DNA of 64,000 nucleotides from Acinetobacter lwoffii (GTDB taxonomy: Bacteria > Pseudomonadota > Gammaproteobacteria > Pseudomonadales > Moraxellaceae), in the NCBI RefSeq assembly GCF_029024105.1, contig NZ_CP118963.1, positions 1,426,001-1,490,000 of the forward strand. The letters are read 5' to 3'. The number at the start of each line of letters is the position of its first letter. Positions within the stretch are counted from its first letter, which is position 1. Shown here piece after piece: positions 16,979 to 26,254 of the stretch. Under the pieces are notes generated by a model, which saw nothing but the letters and a program-made list of their open reading frames with translations, made no database searches and was not told where the DNA came from. A program made the translations under genes and the position numbers.

Positions 16979-17013
16979 TGATCTTCAAGATTTCAGTAAT
17001 GATAACGCGATTC

Positions 17014-17550
17014 TTACCACATCAAATCATCAGGAATAACATAAGCAGCATATGGATCTTCTTCATCGGTGGTTTCTTCATTTTTCTCTGAATTATTCAC
17101 AATGATAAAGCCCTGCATTTTCGCATTAATACGATCTGCCAGAGCTTTAGGCAAAAACGCGTAGCTATCATTTTCACGTGCAATCACCAGACTGCCTGCC
17201 ACCAACGCATTATAGATCTGCTGGTTTAAATAGACCTTTTTGACTTTGCTGTCATCAATAAACTGATACACCGCATCGCCGTCAGTATTACGGATTTTGT
17301 GCTGATTAATCATTTGCATGATTGCGGCTTTCAGTTCTTTTTCCTGCAAAGCTGCTTTTTTCTCTTGCTCAATCGCCTGATCTTTGGCCATTTTTTGCTG
17401 TTTGTCTTGTTCAATCTTGGCCTTGATTTCAGCCTCGGTACCGTCACCGGTGCGTTTTTCATGCACAGCCTGTTTAGACAGTTTTTTGGCTTTTTTATTA
17501 TCGACCAATCCTGCCTTTAACAATTGTGCCTGCAATGCATTTTTAACCAT
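17014..17550 (-). CDS. DUF2058 family protein (YaiL-like)
   Basis: 178 residues. The N-terminus reads MVKNALQAQLLKAGLVDNKKAKKLSKQ, the hallmark of DUF2058. A long charged coiled-coil (about 20-95, rich in Gln, Lys and Glu) follows, then a globular part (VYQFIDDSKVKKVYLN...YAFLPKALADRI) and an acidic tail. E. coli YaiL is described as a nucleoprotein/polysomal protein, and the function is not established. It starts 16 bases before the stop of the upstream DUF1275 gene's neighbour region and may be co-transcribed with it. Confidence 0.85.
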   Translation of the reverse strand: MVKNALQAQLLKAGLVDNKKAKKLSKQAVHEKRTGDGTEAEIKAKIEQDKQQKMAKDQAIEQEKKAALQEKELKAAIMQMINQHKIRNTDGDAVYQFIDDSKVKKVYLNQQIYNALVAGSLVIARENDSYAFLPKALADRINAKMQGFIIVNNSEKNEETTDEEDPYAAYVIPDDLMW

Positions 17551-17565
17551 GAGAATGTCCAGATA

Positions 17566-18240
17566 TTAGTCGTGTTGATGTCGATAACGTAAATAAATCA
17601 CCCAATACGTGAGACTGAGAACCAGACTCAGCACTGCCGGGATCAGGAATGCATTTAATTTTAAATAAGGATATAGCCAGCTGGCAAGAATGCCGCCGCT
17701 TAAAAAACCGAGCAAAATAAGCAGATGCAAAACCACGCGTCGTGATTCTACCTCCAAACCGCGCAACCGGTAGCCCATCGCTAAGCCGAGGTCAGTCAGT
17801 ACGCCAGATAAATGCGTGGTGCGAATAATGGCACCTTTATAATGACTGACCATGGCATTTTGCACACCCATGGCAACACAGGCCCATAACAAGGCATAAC
17901 GCGGGAAATAGGGCAATAATAACCAGCAGATCAAAATAAAAATAGCCACCAGGCTTAAAGGGTAACCATAAAGCTGCCCCAAGCGAAAGTGGCTATTTCC
18001 AAGAATCAGTCCGCTATAGGATGAACCAATGACATAGCAGAGTGTGACCAGAAAGAGATACAACATCTGTTCTGGTTGCCAGTTTAGCAGGGCCATGGCC
18101 AGCATACTGACATTACCGGTCATATGTGAAACAGACTGGTGAAGTACCGTCACCAGACCCAGGACGTTAATCATGCCGGCATTGACCGCAAGAAAAAACG
18201 CCCCTAATTGTACCCAGGTAGGTAAACGCTGTAATGGCAT
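17566..18240 (-). CDS. DUF1275 (YoaK family) membrane protein
   Basis: 224 residues with six to seven membrane helices. It has the family's N-terminal AGMINVLGLVTVLHQSVSHMTGNVSML and the later VAMGVQNAMVSHYKGAIIRTTHLSGVLTDLG. DUF1275 proteins are widespread in bacteria and have no firm function. The TetM-like or transporter labels seen in databases are unsupported. It precedes the DUF2058 gene by 15 bases on the same strand. Confidence 0.88.
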   Translation of the reverse strand: MPLQRLPTWVQLGAFFLAVNAGMINVLGLVTVLHQSVSHMTGNVSMLAMALLNWQPEQMLYLFLVTLCYVIGSSYSGLILGNSHFRLGQLYGYPLSLVAIFILICWLLLPYFPRYALLWACVAMGVQNAMVSHYKGAIIRTTHLSGVLTDLGLAMGYRLRGLEVESRRVVLHLLILLGFLSGGILASWLYPYLKLNAFLIPAVLSLVLSLTYWVIYLRYRHQHD

Positions 18241-18282
18241 AACAACATCATTGGCTAAACATATTGATTAATCAATATAAAA

Positions 18283-19479
18283 TCAATTTGATGCGCGGTC
18301 CACTGCTGTAGTAAATAAAACATCGGTCGATGAATTTAGCGCGGTTTCAGTAGAATCCTGCAATACGCTGATGACCATACCAATCGCAACGACTTGCATG
18401 GCAATATCCGAAGAAATCCCAAACAGGCCACATGCAACTGGAATCAGTAACAATGAACCGCCTGCAACCCCTGAAGCGCCACATGCCGAAACGGTTGCCA
18501 CCACAGAAAGAATGAGCATAGTGCTGAAATCGACGCTAATCCCCAAAGTATTTACAGCCGCCAATGACAATACAGTAATGGTCACAGAAGCACCTGCCAT
18601 GTTGATCGTAGCACCCAGAGGAATTGCGATACTTGAAGTCGATTCTTTAACACCCAGACGTTTTGCCAGATCCAGATTGACTGGAATGTTGGCTGCTGAA
18701 CTACGGGTAAAGAAAGCGGTAATGCCACTTTCGCGCAAACAGGTGAACACCAGTGGATACGGGTTGTTACGCGTCATTAAGGCAACCAGAAGCGGATTAA
18801 TCACCAGTGCCACAAAAACCATCGTTCCGAGCAACACAGCAAGTAAATGTGCATAACTGGTCAGTGTATCCAGACCAGATTCAGCAAAAGTCACTGCAAC
18901 CAGACCAAAAATACCCAAAGGTGCAAAGCTGATCACTAAACGAATCACATAGTTCACTGCAAAGGCGGCATCATTCAAAAGTGTCTTGGTGCTATCCGAT
19001 GCATGACGGAAAGCGATGCCTAATGCCACTGACCAGGCCAGAATACCAATAAAGTTTGCTTCAGCAATTGCAACAACCGGGTTGGCGACAAAGCTGAGCA
19101 GCAAATTCTTCAGGATTTCTACCAGACTACCCGGTGGCTGCAAGTCAGCTTGTGCAGCAATATCCAGGAACAGCGTACTTGGGAATAAGATACTTGAAAC
19201 CACAGCGCTCAGTGCAGCAAGGAACATACCGACCGCATACATCAGCATAATCGGTTTGATGGCGGCGTTGGATTGGCCCACTTTAAAATTCGCGATAGAA
19301 GCTAAAACTAAAATGAAAACCAGAATCGGTGCAACAGACTTCAAGGCTTTAATAAACAGGTCGCCCAATAGGCTTAATGAGGGAGTAGCTTCGGGAAATA
19401 CCACAGCCACACCCACACCTAAAATAATGGCGATGATGATTCGAGAGACTAGGCTCATGCGCATAAGGGCAGAAAACAT
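18283..19479 (-). CDS. sstT: serine/threonine:sodium symporter
   Basis: 398 residues of the dicarboxylate/amino acid:cation symporter family. Motifs visible are the serine-rich hairpin ITAFFTRSSAANIPVNLDLA, the substrate/Na site ATINMAGASVTITVLSLAAV and the second hairpin SACGASGVAGGSLLLIPVACG. The overall pattern and length fit SstT rather than GltP/DctA. It imports Ser and Thr with sodium in the inner membrane. It stands alone, and the 330 bases upstream are AT-rich and should contain its promoter. Confidence 0.92.
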   Translation of the reverse strand: MFSALMRMSLVSRIIIAIILGVGVAVVFPEATPSLSLLGDLFIKALKSVAPILVFILVLASIANFKVGQSNAAIKPIMLMYAVGMFLAALSAVVSSILFPSTLFLDIAAQADLQPPGSLVEILKNLLLSFVANPVVAIAEANFIGILAWSVALGIAFRHASDSTKTLLNDAAFAVNYVIRLVISFAPLGIFGLVAVTFAESGLDTLTSYAHLLAVLLGTMVFVALVINPLLVALMTRNNPYPLVFTCLRESGITAFFTRSSAANIPVNLDLAKRLGVKESTSSIAIPLGATINMAGASVTITVLSLAAVNTLGISVDFSTMLILSVVATVSACGASGVAGGSLLLIPVACGLFGISSDIAMQVVAIGMVISVLQDSTETALNSSTDVLFTTAVDRASN

Positions 19480-19807
19480 AAGGTTGCCTTGTGAAAATTA
19501 CGAGGGCTAAATTTGGGAAAAAGTTGCGCTATTTTATACTTAATTTAAACAAGGCTTAAAATATATTTTCATATAAAAACCAAGATATTGATATTATTAA
19601 TTTATTCTAAAATTAATTGGTTTAAAACAGCGCTTATATTGAAGAAAAACTTCTTAAAATGATGAATAAATCAGCGCTTTTAAAATTGTATTCATGAAAT
19701 AAATATCAAAGTTAAATAGATAAATTCAAATTATATTTGAAAATTCAGAAAAGACTGCACTTATGACCGGTCGGAATCTCCGGCCATAAGTTCAAATATC
19801 TGCTGTT
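19480..19807. other. AT-rich intergenic region with a long hairpin
   Basis: No gene is seen. CTTATGACCGG (19760-19770) pairs with CCGGCCATAAG (19780-19790), 10 of 11 positions. It lies 17 bases beyond the SulP stop and may end that transcript, though the T run is poor. Confidence 0.45.
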
Positions 19808-21556
19808 CTAAATCGTATAATCTTTATGCTGCTCAAAGATCTCTGGCGCCAGATCCTGAATTGCCTGAAAATGCGTCAGATAAATACGCCCGCTCAAATG
19901 CGTCATCAATTTAGAAGCTTGCAGCTTGTCCATAACCGGACCTTTGACTTCGGCAAAATGCAGGCGAATATCCAGTTTGGCCAGTTCCGCATTTAAATCT
20001 TCCAGCATTTCCAAGGCACTCAGATCAATCGCACTGATGCTGGAACAGTTGATAATCACATGTTGTAGCTGGTCATTCAGGCTGATCTCATTGATTAGAT
20101 AACCTTTAAAGCTATTGGCATTCAGAAACGTCAGATTCTCATCAATCCGCAGTGACAGCACCCGATCGGAGGTACTGACCTGATGCCGCTGAATATTGCG
20201 AAAATGCTGGGTGCCTTCCACCAGACCGACAACCGCAATATGCGGCCGGCTGATTCGCCATAGCATCAGCACAAAGGTCGACACGATTCCAATAATCAAA
20301 CCGGTGGAAATATCAATCAGGACCACGCCGAGAAAGGTAATCCACATGGCAAGGCCATCTGCCTTGGAATAACGCCAGGCATCAAAAAATGGCTGGAAAT
20401 TAACCAGCTTCCAGATGGAAACAATAATCGTCGCGGCCAGAATGGTCAGCGGCAGATCTTCAAAAAATCCGGTAAAGAACAGGCTCACAAAAATAATCAG
20501 AATCGAGGATAAAACACCGGCCATAGGTGATTTGGCACCGGCATCGGCATTCACCACCGTCCGCGACAGGCTGCCCGTTACCGGAAAAGCTGAACTCACG
20601 CCTGCACTGATATTGGCCAGACCGAGCGCAATCAGTTCCTGATTACTGTTTAAATGACTGCGTTGCTGTAAGGCCGTGGCTTGAGCAATCGATAGTGACT
20701 CCACAAAGCTGATCATGGCGATCATGCTGGCACCCGGTAACAAGGTCATCACCAGTTCCCAGTTCCAGTGTGGAAAGGACAAGGGCGGGAAACCAGACGG
20801 AATTGCACCGACCGTTTTAATGCCCTGAAGCTTTAAATCCAGAAATACAATTGCTGCAATGCCGAGACACACCAGAATCAGGGGCACCGCACGGACTAAA
20901 AAATCTGTAGAGCCGATCCGGCTTTGTACAGCCTGAGATTTTAATAACTTGGGCAGATAGATCAGTAGACCGATAGAGAGCAGGCCGAAAATCAGGCTCG
21001 GCACGTGCAGTAGCGGGAAATATTGCAGCAGACTGCTGGCGAACTCCGGAATGTTATTGGCTTTTAAGGGAAGATCGACCAAAAACTTTAACTGTCCAAA
21101 AGCAATCAATAAGGCAGAGGCAATAATAAAGCTTTGGATCACCGGATGACTAATCAACTGGATCATAAAACCAAAACGAAATAATCCCAAAAGCAGGGAA
21201 ATAATCCCGACCATCAGTGCCAATAAGGTCGCAGCTTCGATATAGACCGGTGAGCCGACTTCAAAAAGTGGATTGAGCGTAGCAAAAGTCATCATGGAAA
21301 TGATGGCCACGGGGCCAATCGATAAAGTCGAACTCCCACCGAGCAGGGCATAAATGATCATCGGCAGGATGCTCGCATATAAACCCATGATCGGCGGCAA
21401 TCCTGCCAGCATGGCATAGGCCATCCCTTGAGGCACCAGCATTGCCACCACAATCAGGGCAGCCAACACATCGGATTTAAATTTGACCGGCGTGTAGGGG
21501 CTTAACCATGCCCAGGCAGGCAGTTTATGCAGAAGTTTAGACTTGGAATTTGGCAT
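19808..21556 (-). CDS. SulP-family anion transporter with STAS domain
   Basis: 582 residues. The first 420 form a SulP permease (early motif VPQGMAYAMLAGLPPIMGLYASILP, then SIGPVAIIS and FPVTGSLSRTVVNADAGAKSP). The last 120 are a STAS domain (LSLRIDENLTFLNANSFKG, NCSSISAIDLSALEML). SulP proteins carry sulfate, bicarbonate or dicarboxylates. Sulfate is a reasonable guess because a sulfur-type regulator and cysK lie next door, but the sequence does not prove it. It lies 214 bases downstream of the ArsR gene on the same strand. Confidence 0.88.
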   Translation of the reverse strand: MPNSKSKLLHKLPAWAWLSPYTPVKFKSDVLAALIVVAMLVPQGMAYAMLAGLPPIMGLYASILPMIIYALLGGSSTLSIGPVAIISMMTFATLNPLFEVGSPVYIEAATLLALMVGIISLLLGLFRFGFMIQLISHPVIQSFIIASALLIAFGQLKFLVDLPLKANNIPEFASSLLQYFPLLHVPSLIFGLLSIGLLIYLPKLLKSQAVQSRIGSTDFLVRAVPLILVCLGIAAIVFLDLKLQGIKTVGAIPSGFPPLSFPHWNWELVMTLLPGASMIAMISFVESLSIAQATALQQRSHLNSNQELIALGLANISAGVSSAFPVTGSLSRTVVNADAGAKSPMAGVLSSILIIFVSLFFTGFFEDLPLTILAATIIVSIWKLVNFQPFFDAWRYSKADGLAMWITFLGVVLIDISTGLIIGIVSTFVLMLWRISRPHIAVVGLVEGTQHFRNIQRHQVSTSDRVLSLRIDENLTFLNANSFKGYLINEISLNDQLQHVIINCSSISAIDLSALEMLEDLNAELAKLDIRLHFAEVKGPVMDKLQASKLMTHLSGRIYLTHFQAIQDLAPEIFEQHKDYTI

Positions 21557-21770
21557 AAAAAGGTCTAAATCACAAATATAGATATATTATGCACAAATTC
21601 TGCTAAGAAGTCTTAGCTGATCTAGCTTCTTGATGATTCATGTTTAAAATGAATCATCTGGGTCAGTCACGTATCATTCGAAAACTTATGATCGTGATCT
21701 TAATGATTTAAAACGACATCAATAAGAGTTTAAAGAAATTCATCTTGATCACTGAAAAAAGAAAGATTCT

Positions 21771-22088
21771 TTATTTAGCTGGATTGCCGCAATACAATCG
21801 ATAAAGAGTGTTTAAGACTACAATCAAATTTTGATCTTTAATTGAATAATAAATCTGTTTGCCGTCGCGTCGGGTGTCTACTACATCGCTTTTACGCAGC
21901 ATCATGAGCTGCTGAGAAAGAGTCGGCTGTTTAATCTCAGTTATTTCCTCAATTTCTGAAACATTCAGTTCCGCTTGAGACAGATGACATAAAATGAGAA
22001 GACGGTCGGTATTGGCCAGAGATTTTAAAATGCCGACGACCTGTTCTGCTGAATCGCGCATAGTCGTGATTTCAAAATCGGTTTTCAT
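21771..22088 (-). CDS. ArsR-family regulator with BigR/SqrR-type cysteine pair
   Basis: 105 residues. The winged helix carries the ArsR recognition helix (ITEIKQPTLSQQLMMLRKSDVV) and wing (TRRDGKQIYYSI). Only two cysteines exist, C34 in LLILCHLSQ and C100 in LYRLYCGNP. They sit 66 residues apart, the same spacing as the redox pair of the persulfide/sulfide sensors BigR and SqrR. Metal-binding motifs of ArsR or SmtB are missing. It should be a repressor released by reactive sulfur. It is divergent from cysK (281 bases apart) and upstream of the SulP gene. Confidence 0.85.
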   Translation of the reverse strand: MKTDFEITTMRDSAEQVVGILKSLANTDRLLILCHLSQAELNVSEIEEITEIKQPTLSQQLMMLRKSDVVDTRRDGKQIYYSIKDQNLIVVLNTLYRLYCGNPAK

Positions 22089-22191
22089 TCAATATGTCCA
22101 TTATAAAGTTACAGCCCGCTAATTATACGGGTCTTAGCCCGTAATACCTTGCTAAAAACAGTTAAGTTTTATGGTTTTTAATGAATTGAAT

Positions 22192-22223
22192 TATCAATTA
22201 AAATTATATTTTAAATATTGATA
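22192..22223. promoter_or_regulatory. candidate operator between the ArsR gene and cysK
   Basis: An AT-rich inverted repeat, TATCAAT (22192-22198) and ATTGATA (22217-22223), with inner arms TAAAAT/ATTTTA. Its size suits a dimeric ArsR protein. A second dyad TACGGG/CCCGTA lies at 22126-22143. Binding is inferred only from position and symmetry. Confidence 0.4.
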
Positions 22224-22369
22224 GATAAGATAAATTTATTGCATAGTGTAGAAAGTATTTTAGTTCACATTCGTGCAATGAAGTGCAAGTTTCATCAAAC
22301 ATCTACAAAGCAAAAAAATGCTTGTATGATGTTTAAGCGACTTGAACCAATAACATTAGGGATATCATC

Positions 22370-23368
22370 ATGAGTACAGATTCAGCTTTTCCAACACCGA
22401 ATAATTTAGGTATAGCGGTTTATAGTAATAATGCAGACGCGATTGGAAATACACCGCTTGTTCGTATTAATCGTGTGATTTCCGATCCTGCCACTGTACT
22501 TGCGAAAATTGAAAGCCGTAATCCGGCATTTTCAGTCAAGTGTCGTATAGGTGCAGCGTTGATTAATGATGCTGAAAAATCTGGAAAACTCAAACCCGGT
22601 ATGCACATCGTTGAACCCACCAGTGGCAATACCGGCATTGCATTGGCCTTTGTGGCAGCCGCTAAAGGTTATGAACTGACGCTCACCATGCCTTCAAGCA
22701 TGAGTATTGAACGCCGTAAAGTAGTCAAAGCTTTAGGAGCCAATCTGGTCTTGACCGATCCGGCCAAAGGCATGAAAGGGGCGATTGAAGCAGCCGAGAG
22801 TCTGTTGAATGAGAACCCGGAGAAGTATTTCCTGCCACAACAGTTTGAAAACCCAGCCAATCCTAAAATTCATGAAGAAACCACCGGCCCAGAAATCTGG
22901 GAAGCTACGGCGGGTAACGTCGATATTCTGGTCGCAGGTGTCGGAACAGGCGGAACCATTACCGGTATTTCGCGTTACTTTGAGAAAGTTAAAAATAAGC
23001 CTCTATATTCGGTGGCGGTGGAACCTGCTGAGTCTGCGATTATTGGTCAGGCCAAACGTGGTGAAGACATTACACCTGGACCACACAAAATTCAGGGGAT
23101 TGGTGCCAACTTCATTCCAGGCAATCTGGACCTAGAACTCGTTGATGAAGTGATTGCCATTAATAGCGCAGATGCAGTCGAGTGGGCACGTAAAACGGCA
23201 GCTCAGGAAGGTATCCTAGTCGGTATTTCAAGTGGCGCGGCTATGGCAGCAGCAGCCCAATTGGCGGCTCGCCCTGAAAATGCCAGTAAAAATATTGTGG
23301 TGATTTTGCCAGACGGTGGTGAACGTTACCTGTCTTCGATCTTGTTTGAAGATATTTCTGCCGAATAA
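22370..23368 (+). CDS. cysK: cysteine synthase A (O-acetylserine sulfhydrylase)
   Basis: 332 residues. The PLP lysine is K57 in NPAFSVKCRIG, the CysK form of the motif. The substrate loop EPTSGNTGIALAF and the glycine loop GVGTGGTITG follow, with SSGAAMAAA in the C-terminal half. It makes cysteine from O-acetylserine and sulfide in the cytoplasm. The TTAGG before the ATG at 22370 is a modest ribosome site. Its position opposite a sulfur-sensing ArsR gene suggests shared control. A strong terminator follows. Confidence 0.94.
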   Translation: MSTDSAFPTPNNLGIAVYSNNADAIGNTPLVRINRVISDPATVLAKIESRNPAFSVKCRIGAALINDAEKSGKLKPGMHIVEPTSGNTGIALAFVAAAKGYELTLTMPSSMSIERRKVVKALGANLVLTDPAKGMKGAIEAAESLLNENPEKYFLPQQFENPANPKIHEETTGPEIWEATAGNVDILVAGVGTGGTITGISRYFEKVKNKPLYSVAVEPAESAIIGQAKRGEDITPGPHKIQGIGANFIPGNLDLELVDEVIAINSADAVEWARKTAAQEGILVGISSGAAMAAAAQLAARPENASKNIVVILPDGGERYLSSILFEDISAE

Positions 23369-23403
23369 CATTGATGCATTTTATATTTTAAATACTGCCA
23401 TAC

Positions 23404-23432
23404 AAGCCCGAAGTCATCTTCGGGCTTTTTTA
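23404..23432 (+). terminator. intrinsic terminator of cysK
   Basis: AGCCCGAAG (23405-23413) pairs with CTTCGGGCT (23418-23426), followed by T6. Confidence 0.9.
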
Positions 23433-23493
23433 TTGGGTAATTTTAAATCGCAGCAGGACGCTGCATTATTTTTAAAATAGTCAGATGAAGCAC

Positions 23494-23524
23494 TTGACCT
23501 TACCATGATGGGAATGTTTAAGCT
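23494..23524 (+). promoter_or_regulatory. MerR/CueR-type promoter of the copper operon
   Basis: TTGACC (23494-23499) and TAAGCT (23519-23524) are separated by 19 bases, the over-long spacer that MerR-family activators correct by twisting DNA. The spacer holds a dyad, ACCTTACC (23497-23504) and GGGAATGT (23510-23517), six of eight positions symmetric, matching the CueR box type. Confidence 0.7.
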
Positions 23525-23548
23525 ATAACATCAACAGTGAGTTGAGGC

Positions 23549-26254
23549 ATGGAGATGGGTATGGCAGAACAAGATAGCAACCGCTTATATGAGCAGCAGG
23601 TGCAGATTGGCGGTATGACCTGTGCCTCCTGTGTCGCTCGCGTGGAAAAAGCCTTGAAAAAAATTGAAGGCGTGGTCGAGGCGTCTGTCAATCTATCGAC
23701 TGAAAAAGCTTTTATTAAAAGCCAGCAGCCGATTGCTGCCGCTGCGCTGGTTCAAGCAATTGAAAAATCCGGTTTCGATGTACCGACGCAACAGTTTGAT
23801 TTGAACATTGAAGGCATGACCTGTGCATCCTGTGTGGCTCGCGTAGAAAAAGCCCTAAAAAAAGTGGAGGGCGTGCTGGATGCACAAGTGAATCTGGCCA
23901 CTGAAAAGGCGCATGTGAGTGCGATCAATTCTGTGCCATTGTCCAAGCTGACTCAAGCCGTGCAAAAAGCCGGTTTTGATATTCAGAGCGATCGCATTGA
24001 ACTGGCTATTGAAGGCATGACTTGCGCTTCATGTGTGGCACGTGTGGAAAAAGCTTTATTGAAAGTAGAAGGTGTCAGCGAAGCACAGGTCAATCTGGCC
24101 ACCGAAACGGCCTGGGTGAAAGCCTCGCATGCCCAGATTCCGGCCTTGATTGCTGCTGTGGAGAAAGCCGGTTATCAGGCTACAGTAAAATCCGGTACGG
24201 ATATGTCGGCAGATAGTCATGGTGCTTTTCAGGAAAAGAAAGCCAATGAAACGGCACAACTGAAACGAGATTTATGGCTTGCAGTCATTCTGACAGCGCC
24301 TGTATTTATTCTGGAAATGGGCTCGCATCTGATTCCGGCATTTCATCATTTTATTGCCCATACGCTGGGAACCCAGAACAGCTGGTATCTGCAGTTTGTA
24401 CTGACCACTTTGGTGCTGATTATTCCGGGACGGCGTTTTTATCAGCATGGGATTCCGGCACTATTGCGTCTGGCACCGGATATGAACTCGCTGGTGGCCG
24501 TTGGAACCATTGCCGCATATGGCTTTTCCTGTATTGCGACCTTTTTTCCGGAGCTGTTACCGCAGTCCACTGTGCATGTGTACTTTGAAGCGGCCGCCGT
24601 TATTGTCGCGCTGATTTTACTGGGGCGTTATCTGGAAGCCAAAGCCAAAGGTAAAACCTCGGAAGCGATTCAGTATCTGGTGGGCTTGCAACCGAAAACG
24701 GCACGGGTAGAACAGAATGATCACTGGGTTGATCTGGCAATTTCCGATGTGCAACAAGGAATGTTGATTGAAATCCGTCCGGGTGAAAAAGTCGCTGTCG
24801 ATGGTGAAGTCGTTGCCGGACAAAGTTATATTGATGAAGCGATGATTAGCGGTGAGCCTTTACCCGTGGCCAAACAGGCCGGTGATCAGGTGGTCGGCGG
24901 TACGGTAAACCAGAACGGAACCTTGCAAATCAAGGCGACTAAGGTCGGCCAAGATTCGGTACTGGCGCAGATTATTCAGATGGTAGAACAGGCACAAGGC
25001 TCAAAACTGCCAATTCAGGCGGTGGTCGATAAAGTGACTTTATGGTTTGTGCCGGCTGTTATGGCACTGGCGGCCCTGACCTTTATGGTCTGGTTCCTGT
25101 TTGGGCCTGAGCCGAATCTGACCTACGCCTTGGTAAATGCAGTCGCCGTACTGATTATTGCCTGTCCATGTGCGATGGGACTGGCGACTCCTACCTCAAT
25201 TATGGTCGGAACTGGCCGTGCAGCAGAACTGGGCGTGCTATTCCGTAAGGGCGAAGCATTGCAGTTATTGCAGCAAACCAAAGTCGTCGCGCTGGATAAA
25301 ACTGGAACCTTGACTGAAGGAAAACCGCTTCTGACCGACTTTGAAGTTACAGCAGATTTTAATCAGCAAGAGGTATTACAGCTAGTCGCTTCAGTGGAGG
25401 CTAAATCTGAACATCCGATTGCCCACGCTATTGTTCAGGCTGCCCGTGAGCAAGAACTGCAACTGAGTGAAGTGACGGATTTTGATTCGATTACCGGTGC
25501 TGGGGTCAAAGCACAGGTGTCCGGTCAGCAGCTGCATATTGGTGCGGAGCGTCTGATGCAGGACTTGGGCTTAAATGTCGATCTGTTTAGAGCCACTGCA
25601 CAAAAGCTCGGTGATCAGGGCAGCAGTCCTTTATATGTAGCGATTAATCAAAAGCTGGCTGCGATTATTGCTGTCGCTGACCCGATTAAACCGACTACTT
25701 ATAGCGCGATTCAGGCCTTGCATGAACAAGGCCTCAAAGTAGCGATGATTACGGGTGATAATCAGCATACTGCGCAGGCGATTGCCAAACAGCTGAAAAT
25801 CGATCAGGTGATTGCGGAAGTCTTGCCGCATGAAAAAGTCGATGCCGTACGACAACTCCAGCAGCAATACGGCGTGCTCACTTTTGTCGGGGATGGAATC
25901 AATGATGCGCCGGCACTGGCACAGGCCGATGTCGGTATGGCGATTGGTACCGGCACTGATGTCGCGATTGAAGCAGCCGATGTGGTGTTGATGTCAGGCA
26001 ATTTACAGCATGTGGCGACAGGCATCGGCTTGAGTCAGGCGACCATGCGCAATATCAAACAGAACCTGTTTTGGGCCTTTGTCTATAATATTGCCTTAAT
26101 TCCGATTGCCGCAGGTGTACTGTATCCGTTTTGGGGCATTCTGTTATCACCAATGTTTGCCGCAGGCGCGATGGCACTATCCTCTGTGTTTGTGGTTAGT
26201 AATGCCTTGAGATTAAAAGCTTATCAACCGGTGCAGTTTAAGGAGTTAGTATGA
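23549..26254 (+). CDS. copA: copper-exporting P1B-type ATPase with three metal-binding domains
   Basis: 901 residues. Three N-terminal heavy-metal domains each contain GMTCASC, with cysteine pairs at 25/28, 92/95 and 159/162. About eight membrane helices follow, including the copper site CPC (539-541), with phosphorylation motif DKTGT (583-587), actuator SGEP (434-437) and hinge GDGINDAPALAQADVG. Proteobacterial CopA usually has one or two such domains, so three is long for the group. It pumps Cu(I) out of the cytoplasm. Several ATGs are possible (23549, 23558, 23561). It overlaps cueR by 4 bases. Confidence 0.95.
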   Translation: MEMGMAEQDSNRLYEQQVQIGGMTCASCVARVEKALKKIEGVVEASVNLSTEKAFIKSQQPIAAAALVQAIEKSGFDVPTQQFDLNIEGMTCASCVARVEKALKKVEGVLDAQVNLATEKAHVSAINSVPLSKLTQAVQKAGFDIQSDRIELAIEGMTCASCVARVEKALLKVEGVSEAQVNLATETAWVKASHAQIPALIAAVEKAGYQATVKSGTDMSADSHGAFQEKKANETAQLKRDLWLAVILTAPVFILEMGSHLIPAFHHFIAHTLGTQNSWYLQFVLTTLVLIIPGRRFYQHGIPALLRLAPDMNSLVAVGTIAAYGFSCIATFFPELLPQSTVHVYFEAAAVIVALILLGRYLEAKAKGKTSEAIQYLVGLQPKTARVEQNDHWVDLAISDVQQGMLIEIRPGEKVAVDGEVVAGQSYIDEAMISGEPLPVAKQAGDQVVGGTVNQNGTLQIKATKVGQDSVLAQIIQMVEQAQGSKLPIQAVVDKVTLWFVPAVMALAALTFMVWFLFGPEPNLTYALVNAVAVLIIACPCAMGLATPTSIMVGTGRAAELGVLFRKGEALQLLQQTKVVALDKTGTLTEGKPLLTDFEVTADFNQQEVLQLVASVEAKSEHPIAHAIVQAAREQELQLSEVTDFDSITGAGVKAQVSGQQLHIGAERLMQDLGLNVDLFRATAQKLGDQGSSPLYVAINQKLAAIIAVADPIKPTTYSAIQALHEQGLKVAMITGDNQHTAQAIAKQLKIDQVIAEVLPHEKVDAVRQLQQQYGVLTFVGDGINDAPALAQADVGMAIGTGTDVAIEAADVVLMSGNLQHVATGIGLSQATMRNIKQNLFWAFVYNIALIPIAAGVLYPFWGILLSPMFAAGAMALSSVFVVSNALRLKAYQPVQFKELV

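Noticed and set aside
18371..19510. Two long plus-strand frames opposite sstT
   Set aside because: They mirror the symporter's hydrophobic codons and show no independent protein features.
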